Shown here one piece after another: positions 34,634 through 46,926 of a stretch of 64,000 bases of DNA. The translations under genes were made by a program, and so were the position numbers. Origin of the DNA: Clavaria fumosa (lineage: Eukaryota > Basidiomycota > Agaricomycetes > Agaricales > Clavariaceae). Each line of letters starts with the position of its first letter. The first letter of the stretch is position 1. Location of the stretch: assembly GCA_951802425.1 (NCBI GenBank), contig OX637797.1, positions 3,472,001 to 3,536,000 on the forward strand, written 5' to 3'. The notes beneath the pieces are model-generated. The model was given only the letters and a program-made list of their open reading frames with translations, had not been told where the DNA came from and did not search any database.

Positions 34634-35431
34634 CCTCTCAAGCGACGTACCAGATACGCGAGCCGCACGTGGGCGGGGGGCTGCCCACAATCTCGCATAT
34701 GGTACTTCTCTAATACTAGTAGTATTTCGACCTTAGGTTCATGCCACACTTACATCATTCCCCGCCAAAAACTCATGGTCATCATACGAAAGCCCTGTTA
34801 ATTCATTTAATATCCAAGTAAAAGTGATGTGAGCCCGAGATGTCATACCAGCAATAAAATGGTGAGATTCTTGTTTGATCTTGGCAAGGCGCTTATCACC
34901 ATTGTTCAACAGTACATTTCCCACCCGTGACGTGCCTCTGAACTGTGAGCCATAGCGAATTTTGGCCCCTTTTGAGAGAGCAGGCTTCATTTGATTTTTC
35001 GCCATGATTTACTAGTAGGTTTTGACACAATCTGAATAGACATAGGATGTCAACGTTTGTAATGGATGTAGTGGATATAGATGTTCGTGATGTAGGACGT
35101 ACAAGATGCTCAAACGTAGGATGTAGATAATGCTAAGACGTAGATGTAGTATGAGCAAGACCGTGGTTGGATGTCGAAGAATGTCAGCAACGTTGATGAA
35201 CGGAAGAGGGCAAGTGGGCCCTTTTTGTACATTTGACAGAGATAGAATGGTGTACGACACATGTTAAATTCCTGGCATCAACCGTGGGAGAGTAGTGGTG
35301 GCCGCTAGATGCCGCCCATAGCAATGTTGGCGGGACAGTCAAGCCTGGGGACTGTTTCTTGACCAGAATCTCGCCGGGTAAGAGGAGGGACAAAATTTGC
35401 TTATGTACACACTATCATACAATTGCTAGGG
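34634..35431. other. Gene-poor interval with degenerate GATGTA repeats
   Basis: Convergent spacer of 798 bp. A minus-strand frame at 34739-35005 (88 aa, basic, starts MAKNQMKPALSKG) has no recognised family and may be chance or a small gene. From about 35035 to 35175 the plus strand repeats loosely related GGATGTAG, GACGTAG and GATGT words, a decayed minisatellite. No other feature seen. Confidence 0.4.
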
Positions 35432-36197
35432 TCACTTCGAGAGCGCCATCAAGCTGAATCCAATATTATCTGCCATATCCCTGTGCAAAAACTCCCTAAT
35501 GACGGTTAGTGCCGACTCGCTAAGCAAGTCGCCCTCGGCAGGCCCGCGGTCTACAGGGCCTTTGAGGTCGCCATTGAGCTCGTACAGTCGTCCGTTCCGG
35601 TGCGATTTAGCGAAACAAGTGTAGTGATAATCGACGTGCGCCTCGGCGGGAGGCGCAGCGGAGATGCCCTTTTGCGCAGAGGATGCGTGGGCGGCTTCCA
35701 GCTCTGCAGATTCCTCGAGGGCACGCGCTCGCTCGGCTGGTGCCAGTGAAATGCACTGCTCAAGCAGTTTGGACAAAGTCGAATTCGGCTCTGGGTAATT
35801 AGGTCGGTATGGCTTAGAACTAAGGTGGAAAGCGGTGTATTTTACCAATGTATTTCTTTGCTTCTCCGTTGCAGACAGCGTGCAAGACACCGTACAGGCC
35901 GCACGCGTTGCCTATTGTCTGCTTGAACCACACGACGTCTTCATCATCACCATACGCAACGTAGGGCTCGCGTTTAGACTCTTCTGCTGCGATCTGCGTT
36001 TCGTACGCCTTGGTAGTCGGGAAGACGAGCACTAGTGCGAGAACCGGGCGCGGTACAAAGCTGAGCAGTTCAGGGTCATCGACTGAGTAGATGTCGTGGA
36101 ACGTAAGGCCAGAGACACCCAGTTTACGAATTAATTCTGTGAAGACCTCCGGGTTGGATTCTAATGGAACGTAGCGCTTCGCGCTGCGGCCAGACAT
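35432..36197 (-). CDS. Ubiquitin C-terminal hydrolase, UCH family (YUH1/UCHL3-like)
   Basis: Cysteine protease that removes small adducts from the C-terminus of ubiquitin or Nedd8/Rub1. Two exons joined through an intron near 35793-35845 (KKYI|EPNSTLSKLL). Visible active-site features: oxyanion Gln and nucleophile Cys in KQTIGNACGLYGVLHAVCN, and the general base His in VDYHYTCFAKSHRNG. The catalytic Asp expected in the family motif YELDG reads Asn here (LYELNGDLKGP; codon AAT). The N-terminus KRYVPLESNPEVFTELIRKL and GLTFHDIYSVDDPELLSFVP are typical. About 238 residues, the usual size. A neighbouring Asp (NGD) might substitute, so activity is uncertain. Confidence 0.92.
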
Positions 36198-36313
36198 GGC
36201 GGTTCAAAATTCGATGTCTCATCGTCAGAGCGTGCACACCACACCGCACGTGACAAGCATCGCGGGTAACTCACGAGGGCATACAGTAAACGCGCTTCAA
36301 TCAACTACATATA

Positions 36314-37264
36314 TCAAGCCCAAGCAATAGAACCGTAGTAGAGTCTTTCAGACACTTCGCTAACTGCCCAATCAAGGCCTGCGACAAGGTTCTCTCCGGT
36401 AATCGCACTGCACTGCACAATCTTCCAACGGTGAGACTTGATGGATGGAAGATCAAGGTTCTGATGGGTTAGGTTTCAACGCACCATGACAGACAAACAT
36501 GACAAAGCTGTGAACGCACATCTCGAAGCTCGGCAGAAGTCATAGCGCCATCTATATCCTGCTTGTTGGCGAACACAAGAAGGCACGCACCAGCGAGACG
36601 CTATTTTCGAGTCACCAGGAGGAAGTAGGCTTCGTGTGAAAGGGATCAAACGGAGGATCCACGTTTTTGCCGTGGACGTACGTCTTCTAGCAGGAGACTA
36701 TGCAATTCCTCCCGACAGTCATTCATGCGTGTTCTATCTCCGGAGTCGACCACCCAAACCAATGCGTCTGTCTGCTCAAAATAGTTGCGCCAGTAAGGCC
36801 GAAGCGTGCGTTGCCCTCCAACGTCCCCTAACCCAAACCACAGGGTACAGGGTTGGCTTATCAATGAATGGAATGCGCAAACCGTGCAGACGATGGCGTA
36901 CAGATATTGAGAGTGTATCTTTCATCGCCAGGAAAGATCGCGGCGGACAGAACAAAGCTTAGTTTCACGTTGACCTGCACGCGCATGAGGCCTGGACGAG
37001 GTTGCTCACTTGCCGTGGATCAACGTCTTGATATTGAATCCTAAAGTTGGGCTGACGCTCATGACGTCCTCACCGCTGAGCTTCTTGACGATCGTCGTCT
37101 TGCCCGCGTTATCCAGCCCGCTGATATTGCGAGGGGTGTATATGTGCATCGTGAACGTTGGTGAACGTAGGTGACGTGCGCGCCAAATTTTTGACTTACA
37201 GGAATAAAACCCGCATTTCCCTTTCTTTCCTGCGATTCTTGCGAATGATAGTGAGGAGCCCCAT
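36314..37264 (-). CDS. ARL2-type small GTPase (CIN4-like)
   Basis: Arf-like GTPase acting with tubulin-folding cofactors in alpha/beta-tubulin biogenesis. The first exon is [20 protein letters not shown] ending FL; the second starts [18 protein letters not shown] (P-loop GLDNAGKT) and contains [12 protein letters not shown] (switch I). The next gives [20 protein letters not shown] (switch II with WDVGGQ-type motif) and [20 protein letters not shown], then [20 protein letters not shown] (NKQD motif), and the last [20 protein letters not shown] and an ending in YGSIAWA. The N-terminal MGLL with no stable amphipathic glycine context matches ARL2 rather than ARF1. About 185 residues. It is divergent from eIF5B with only 120 bp between starts. 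Confidence 0.92.
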
Positions 37265-37384
37265 CGTTGATTGGTCCGCGAGGATTCAGCAAAGTAGGGA
37301 GGGGTTGAAAGCGGGACGGTGTGGTCGAGTGTCCTAATTGGGACTTGGTTTACGCTCCCACTACATTGCCACCAAATACTTGAG

Positions 37385-40300
37385 ATGGCACCCAAAATCA
37401 AGGGTAAAAAAGGGAAGAAAGGAGATGACGACGACGCGTATTGGTGAAGTTTATTCGTCCATTATTGCTTTTAACCACAAAATTCTCATATCCTGCCGTC
37501 AAGGGAGCAAGCGGGCAAGTTGGCTCCCAATGAATCGCTGGCGGCAAACGATGCTTCTGACACCGAAGATAATAGACCAAGTCAATCTAAGGTCGGCTTC
37601 GCCAATTTTGCAGATCTGGGCATCGTCGAGCAGGCCGAAGGTGGAGATGGTGATGAGGATGATTTTGGTGGACTCATGGTACACATCTATGAATCCCTCC
37701 AGGTCATTGCTCGTTCTCATCCTATATCTCTCTAGTCCACTCTCAAAGCGACCGCAAGAAGCAAAGACAAGAAATCTAATAAGAAACTAAGTCAGACCAA
37801 TCACGCTGGTGGGTCATATATAGGTTATGTCATCTGCCTCTCAACATATTTGTACATATAGAACCTGAAGCTATGCTTCCTGATTCTTCAAGCGCCGCTG
37901 GTGTTGCAGACAATGAAGCTGATGAAGCTCCTGGAGAGAGCGATATCAAGATCTTGTCTAAGAAAGAGAAGGAAAAGCTGAAGAAAGAACGAGAAAAGGT
38001 AACACCTCGTCACCCTATTTTCTGGCTGTCTCGGTGACGGTCGTCTTCAGGCGAAGAAGAAAGCACAGGCTGCACAGAAAAAGGCGGCCGAGGGCAAGTC
38101 TGAACCCGCGGAGGCACCCGAGATCGAGCCCGAACACTCATCCCAATCCGGTGCCATATCCACGACCACACCTGTACCTGCGCCTGCGCCCGCCGCCACC
38201 GCTGCTCTGAGTTCAGATCCGTACCCTCCAGAAGCAGAAGAGGAAGACATGGATGCCGGGAAAACTGATTCGAAAAAGAAGAAGAAAAAGAAAAAGAAGG
38301 ACGAGGAGCCTGCGACTGCTCCTGCAGCTCCTGCAATTGCTCCAAAGAAGAAAGGTGGGATCAGTGCGCTGAAGGCCCTTATGGAAGAACGGAAGCGGCA
38401 GGAGGAGGAGGCCAAGAAGAGGGAAGAAGAGGAACAGAAACGGATCCAAGAAGAAGAAGAGAGGTTGGAAGCAGAGGCGAAGAGGATAGAATTAGAGAAG
38501 CTGCGGAAAAAGGACAAGGAGAAGGTCGGGCCGGTCTCACAGCTCAAGTTGCCTCTTTCTCATCTTATACACTGCTGCAGGCCAAACGCGAGCTTCTCAA
38601 GAAAGAAGGCCGACTCCTCACCAAAAAGCAGAAGGAGGAGAAAGCGAGGGCCGAATTACAGAAGCAAGCATTGTTGGCCTCGGGAGTCCAGATCGAAGGT
38701 CTGCAGCAAGGTTCCGAGGGTAGAGATCCGGGGAAGAAAGTTGTATATGGAACTCGGAAAAAGAAGGGACCCATGACAAAAGGGGAATCCCCGGCGCCAG
38801 ATTCAAGACCTAGGTCGCCAGAACTTGAGCCTGCGGCGGCCCTTCTAGTAACAGAACCCGAGCCCAGCCAGGATGGGATCAAGGAAGACTGGGATGCGGA
38901 CAGTCCAGATGAGGCGGCGAAGCTGCAAGACAGCGTCAAGGATGATTGGGATGCTACATCAAGCGAGGAGGAGGTGGAGGTGGCGAAGGCGAAAGTGCAG
39001 GCGAAGGAACCATTATCTGCAGGTACTTCCCGAGCGTGTTCAGCTGGAGGGCTTACTCAGTATTTAGGTACAGGCCATGTGCCCACGGGCCAGACGCCAT
39101 CGGGCGCGCCCCCACGGGCACAGCCGAAAACTGTCACTGAACCATCTAAGGCGAAGAAGCCTCTTAACCTCACCAAACCTGTATCCGAACCTGCTGCACC
39201 CATCTCTAACGTGTCAAAATCTAATGCAGGTCCTTCTGCCAAAGCTGTCCCATCCGACATGCCACCCGCGCAAAAACCAGCCGAATCTTCATCGTCAGCT
39301 TCTTCCAGTGGCTCATCAGACTCATCAGACTCGGACTCAGACTCGGAATCCGATGGGATGTCACAAGCTCAGCGGCTAGCAGCACAAAGGAAAGCCGAAG
39401 CTGCAGAGCGTAAAGCAAGAGCTCACGAGGCTGCTTTGGCTGCCAGGAGCAAGGACAACCTACGAAGTCCAATTTGTTGTATTCTAGGTCACGTCGATAC
39501 TGGTAAAACGAAATTGTTGGACAAGGTACGTCGGCGCTCGACACGGACGTACTCTTCAAATTTGCCTCATACATGGCACGCCAGATTCGTCAAACCAACG
39601 TGCAAGAGGGTGAAGCAGGAGGAATTACCCAGCAAATAGGTGCAACCTATTTCCCACTGGAAGCCATTAAGACAAAGACCCTTGTTCTGAACAAGGTATG
39701 GTTCTGAGCAGTTTGTGACTTCTCACCCGCTCACATCGGCTGTCCAAGGATGGAACTCAAGAGTACAAGATTCCAGGTCTATTGGTTATCGATACTCCGG
39801 GACACGAGTCTTTTACGAACCTGCGCTCGCGCGGTAGCTCACTTTGCAATATCGCAGTACTGGTCGTTGATATTATGGTAAGCTGTGTTGAGCGCCTTGA
39901 ACTTTGGGCTTTATGTGTTTTCATAGCACGGCCTTGAACCTCAAACGCTTGAGTCTATCCGTCTCCTGAGGGATCGCAAGACTCCGTTCATTGTGGCCTT
40001 GAATAAGGTACTGCTTCATGTTGATTGTACCTTGGTGCACTTTGTGACAATCTCCGCAAGATTGACCGTATGTACGGTTGGGTTCCCACACCAGACGGCG
40101 CCTTCCGCGAGTCGTTGGCCAAGCAGCCCCGTCACGTGCAACGCGAATTTGAGGACCGCGTTCAAAAGACGATCGTCGCATTCGCGGAGCAAAGCTTGAA
40201 TGCATGTCTTTACTACGAGAACAAGAACTTTGCGCGAAACGTGTCCTTGGTCCCGACATCTGCCATCACAGGAGAGGGTGTACCAGATATGATCATGCTT

Positions 40301-41912
40301 CTTGTGAACTTGACTCAGCAGCGGATGAGCGATCGCTTGATGTACCTCTCGGAGCTTGAGTGTACAGTCCTCGAGGTCAAAGTGTTGGAGGGTCTCGGCA
40401 CTACCATCGATGTCATCCTGTCCAACGGCATCCTGAGAGAAGGTGATAAGATTGTTGTCTGCGGTCTAAATGGACCGATAGTCACCCAAATCCGCGCCTG
40501 TCTTACGCCGCAACCTCTCAGGGAGCTCCGCATCAAAGTGCGTCCTGGTGTTTCCCATTTGTGAACGGATTTTTACTCTTCCTGTTTGCAGTCCGCCTAC
40601 GTTCATCACAAGGAAGTGAAGGCCGCACTCGGAGTGAAAATCGTAGCGGCGGATCTGGAGAAGGCCATTGCCGGCTCGCGGCTGCTTGTAGTGGGGCCAG
40701 ACGACGACGAGGACGACTTACGGGACGAGGTGATGTCCGACCTCACGTCGCTGCTGAACTCGATCGACAAGTCCGGGCGCGGGGTGTGCGTGCAGGCGAG
40801 CACGCTCGGGTCACTTGAGGCGCTGCTCGACTTCCTGCGCGTGAGCAAGATCCCCGTGTCGGGCATCAATATCGGGCCGGTGCATAAGAAGGACGTCATG
40901 CGCGCGGCGACGATGCTGGAGCGCGCCAAGGAGCTCGCGTGTATCTTGTGCTTCGACGTGCCCATCGACAGGGACGCGGAGCGCCTGGCGGAGGAGATGG
41001 GCGTCCGCTTGTTCAAAGGCACGTGCTTCTTTTTTTTTGCAAACCTTTTGTGTGTGCTGTTTTTTTTTTTGCGGCTGAAATAATCCCTCTGCACCGCTAG
41101 CGGACATCATCTACCATCTGTTCGACGCGTTCACGGCGTACAACAAGGAGATCGAGGAGGCGAAGCGACGTGACGCGGCGCCGCAGGCTGTATGGCCGTG
41201 CAGGCTCAAGGTCATCGCCGCGTTCGCCAAGCGGGACCCGATCATCCTGGGTGTGGATATCCTGGAAGGAACGCTGCGGATCGGGACACCGCTCGCGGTG
41301 GTCAAGGTAGACCCGACGACGCAGAAGAGGGACGTCATTGACTTGGGTAAAATGTAAGTTGTTAAGACTTGTATTCCATTTTTATTTTTTTATTTTTTCC
41401 TCTTCTAATGTGCCATCCTAGCACATCTTTGGAGATCAACCACAAAGCATTCGATGTGCGTAAAGCGACCCACCTCTGATAAGTGATTTTATCTTTTTTT
41501 AAAAACTTTTGTTACAGATTGTGAAGAAAGGGCAAGCGGCTGGAGGGGTGGCCGTGAAGATTGAGCATGCGGTGTACCAGTCCGCGAAGATGTTTGGACG
41601 GCACTTTGACGACAAGGACGAGGTGTTGAGCCATATCAGCCGACAGAGTATAGACGTGCTCAAGGTGAAACCATTTTATTTATTTATTGGGATTGCTTCA
41701 GAGGGGCTGAATGTACGGACGCTATTTTACCCCCCCCTCCCTCCCTACGCACACACCAGGGAACGTTCAGATCAGAAGTGACGCCGGATGAATGGATGCT
41801 GATCAAAGCGCTGAAACCGGTTCGGGTGTTTCCCCTTTTACCGCTCCGCCGTCGGTTCTGATGAGACTTCGTTTTTTTTTCAACCCTCCCACAGCGGTTC
41901 GGCATCCAGTGA
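37385..41912 (+). CDS. FUN12: Translation initiation factor eIF5B (FUN12)
   Basis: GTPase that promotes 60S subunit joining with initiator tRNA. Starts [20 protein letters not shown]. The first half is a charged, low-complexity region with long Lys/Glu coiled-coil-like runs and Ser/Asp patches ([32 protein letters not shown]). The GTPase domain starts at about 39460: [20 protein letters not shown] (G1), [18 protein letters not shown] (switch I), [20 protein letters not shown] (G3) and [14 protein letters not shown] (G4). Domains II-IV follow ([88 protein letters not shown]), ending IKALKPRFGIQ in a 22-nt final exon. About 1,200 residues. GC3 rises sharply from about 40.6 kb. Followed by a decayed copy of its own tail. 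Confidence 0.95.
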
Positions 41913-42779
41913 GAGGGATTAGGCAACAAAAAAAAATCGCAGATGGACGGGGATGAGAGATGGACCAACGCGGGACGAAGCCACCACCCACGCCCGTCAG
42001 TCACCCTGGGGAGTGTTGAAAGAAGCGGGGCGGCGTAATATGAGAAGGTTTTGTTTGGGGGGTGGATGTATATCCGCAAATTGCAATTGCAAAAAAAAAG
42101 CGATCCGTTGGAGAGATCATGATGCGAATTTGCCCCTCACGCGTGCGAAGTAAAAGATACAAGCACAGTACACGGAGAAGGAGAAAAAAACTACAAAGGA
42201 ACTTGCAGAAAAGAAAGAAGAAGCAAAAAAAAAAGAGACCGCGAGATCGGCTCCGCCAAATTTTTTTCTCTTCTCTTCTGAGGTCGATGAGGTATAATAC
42301 CGTCGGCAGAAGAACAGCCAGTGTGGTTGTTGTCGTTAACCCAGGGTTAGTTGCTAACCCACAAAATAACCCCTCCCCCAAAGCAGTATGGCGGGACCGA
42401 CCAAGAAGCCCTCGATTATAAGATTATTATTTTTTGGGCCGCGTGTCACACTCGTCACAAATCGACGTTCTCGTAAATGACATGTGTGTGCAAAATCTAA
42501 ACTAACACTAAAAACACACAATGCATAGTGCATGCGTAAAGAGCCACGAGGAGGGGGAGGGGATTTACACGCACTCTGGCTTTCGATATATTACGCGAAA
42601 GCCCATGGCCCTGGCGTAGACAAACACACTGTCGGGCAGCACCTGCCTTCGTGAGGGCACTGACAGCCTCACACAGCACTGTAACAGCAGAGACGACGAT
42701 CCTCCAAAAAAAAAAAAGAGCACTGATGGGCGTGCGGCAGCGCCACACCCACACCTCCCGCACAACACGCGAAAGGTTA
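41913..42779. other. eIF5B 3' flank containing flank-repeat copy 1
   Basis: No gene. The stretch has GAAGCGGGGCGGCG (about 42023), poly-A and purine-rich runs, then CGTCGGCAGAAG (about 42301) and GGCGGGACCGA (about 42390). These words recur in the same order after the decayed eIF5B tail and again after the GDP-fucose synthase gene. Confidence 0.5.
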
Positions 42780-43530
42780 CTGTATCTAGCGGCGATGGCA
42801 GAAGCAGACGCGGCCCGTGCGCTCGAGATCATCGCTGCAGTCGCCAGGCAGGGACCCCGATCATCTTGTGTGTGTGCATATCTTGGAGGGAGACGCTGCG
42901 GATTGGGTACGCCGCTCACGGTGGTTCAGGAGGACCGCCCGGCGACAGAAGAGGCTATTGAGTTGGGTAGGATGTTAAGTTGTCGTTTTCCTTATTGATA
43001 TTTGCTACATCTTATCTTTGGAGATTGACCACGAGGTACACATTGACCCCTTACCGACGGTATTCACTTTGAAACTTGCTACAGGGACAGTCGTCGTAAC
43101 GATTCGCTCTCAGGACAAAGACGAGATGCTGAGCCATCCCAGCCGACAAAATACAGAGGGTCACACCAAACTAATTTTTTTTGTTAGCCTAAATATTTCC
43201 CCCCACGCGCGCGCACACCAAGGGAACGCGCCAGATCACCGAGACAAGCGGATGCTGATCAAAGAGCGGGTGTTCGATTTTTTTGTGTCCGTCTGCGGCT
43301 CCGTCGCGCTGGTTCCGTCGCTGGCTTCGTTTTTCTCTCAGCAGCGGCAGCGGCATCCAATGAGCATCGGGATCAAAGCGCCCCACCGGGGTTCGATTTT
43401 TGTGGTGTCCGTTTGCGGCTCCGTCTTGCGCTGGTTCGAACGTAACGCGGGGGGGGCCTTCGTTTTTCTCTCTCTCTTCTCCTACAAGCAGCGGCAAGCG
43501 GCGGCTCGGCATCCAACGCGCATCCGGAGA
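42780..43530 (+). pseudogene. Decayed tandem copy of the eIF5B 3' end
   Basis: Collinear but degraded match to the final exons and introns of eIF5B about 1.6 kb upstream. At about 42890-42960 the frame reads GLGTPLTVVQ against IGTPLAVVK of the gene. At about 43018 it reads LEIDHEV-like sequence against LEINHKAF, and at about 43110 DKDEMLSHPSRQN against [13 protein letters not shown]; the bases around GGATGCTGATCAAAG (about 43250) match the gene at about 41797. The G-domain and splice signals are absent, and the frames run through former introns. The copy cannot encode eIF5B. It ends in two successive versions of the terminal intron and exon. The matching flank continues to about 43945. Confidence 0.8.
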
Positions 43531-44475
43531 TCGAACGGGGAAAACTTCGGTGTACCAACACGCGCGTTGCTTCTGTTCTCTCTTCTCTGGATTGTGGTGG
43601 ATAGGGGGCGCGTTGTTACGAAAGAAGCGGGCGGGCGACGCTTAGGTGTGGGCTTTGCTTGGTTTTTTTTTTTTTGCCGTCCCCCCCCCCGCGTGGCGAG
43701 AAATGTTACCGTTAGGTAGAAGATGATGCACGGAGGAGGGCAAAATAGAAAGGAGAGTCTATGAAGGAACCCGTTTGCAAAAACGGGGGGGATCGCCTAT
43801 TTTTTTCATTCTCAATGGTAAGGTAAAAAAAAAATTAGGGTGGACAGACACACCGTCGGCAGAAGAAAAGGAAAAAGCCGGCACTGTGTTGTAAGCTTAC
43901 GCCTACTACTGTACCCCGATGGGCGGGACCGACGGCCAAAACATCGTTCTTCGGCAGTGGTTTTAGGTTACTATACTCGTAAGAAAAAACAAACACTTGA
44001 AACAAAAAAGAAAGAAAGACACCCCACCTCGAACCTTTTTTTAGTCGTCAGTTGACCGACGCCCCGGCCCGGCCAAATAAAAACGTCTCACCACCACCGA
44101 TCAGTCAGTCACGTGTGAGCTAAAAAGTTTCTACAATCCCGGAGCGGCCGGTTGTCGGTATGTATGTAATCACGCACATAAAGATGTACTGTACACTATA
44201 GACACGGGAGGGGAGGGAGGGGGTCCGTTAGGACATTAAGCGCTGAGAAAGTGGCTAGCTAACCTAGGCCAAAAGGAGGGAGGGAGGGACATTGTCACAT
44301 TCACATTGATTTATTTGAAAGTACATAATTGTAATTGATAGGAGCAGCGCCAGTTGATGGCCGGCGGCTTCGTGTCCGTCCAGGTCCAGGGTTCCAGGTC
44401 CTGTCCCAGGTGCAGGGCTCATCTCTGCTTTTGTCATCCCCCCTCCCCTACTCGACTCGACTTGACGATACGGCG
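43531..44475. other. Flank of the decayed copy and GDP-fucose synthase upstream region
   Basis: Contains GAAAGAAGCGGGCGGGCGACG (about 43620, wording shared with the true eIF5B flank), CGTCGGCAGAAG (about 43855) and GATGGGCGGGACCGA (about 43919), i.e. flank-repeat copy 2. Many poly-T and poly-C runs. The last 300 bp should hold the promoter of the fucose gene. No other gene was recognised. Confidence 0.45.
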
Positions 44476-46327
<1,852 letters not shown>

Positions 46328-46926
46328 AAGTGAAGGTGATTAGAATGGAATAGGATTGCTACATTTAGGAATGATTTTTGGAACGGACGGAACTCGGTTC
46401 TTGACTTGTTAAGAAAATTACTAACATTGTTTCTTTTTTTTGGTCAATCAATCAATTTAGAAAGAGAGAAAAAGAAAGAGAAAGAGAAAAGAGGTAGTAT
46501 GACGGTGATTAAGGGGATCCGCACTATCACTATTAACTTAATATTCGTCGGTAGAAGCTTTCAATAGACCATTTCCCCGATAGAGACACACACCCTCTCC
46601 GATGGGCGGGACCGATTGAACGTTTAAAGATGGACATACCAAAGATAACATCATCGTTTATACTGTTCACAATAAGCTAATTATAAACCAATCACGTTAT
46701 CACGTAAATGGACATAGACACTTCAACGTTGTCTCTTACTTTACTACTCTCAGATCTCATATCGAAGTCACCGTCGCCTCATTGCTTTATAGTATTATTA
46801 TAATTTTATTATTATCTAATCATCTACCATCTCTCTCTCTTTCTCTTTCTCTCAAATCTCTCTCTATTCCAATCCCTTAAATACCCTCTCAATGTCTCTC
46901 GTTCCAAGATCCCCACTACCCCAGTC
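46328..46926. other. Intergenic region with flank-repeat copy 3
   Basis: Holds a purine-rich GAAAGAGAAAGAG run (about 46460-46497), CGTCGGTAGAAG (about 46547), GATGGGCGGGACCGA (about 46599), and a CT microsatellite at about 46829-46865 just before the CFA-type gene. Copy 3 of the flank repeat is followed by unrelated sequence. No gene seen. Confidence 0.5.

Noticed and set aside
34739..35005. Small basic 88-aa frame on the minus strand as a ribosomal-type protein
   Set aside because: No ribosomal or other family motif could be recognised and no supporting exon was found; left as unassigned.
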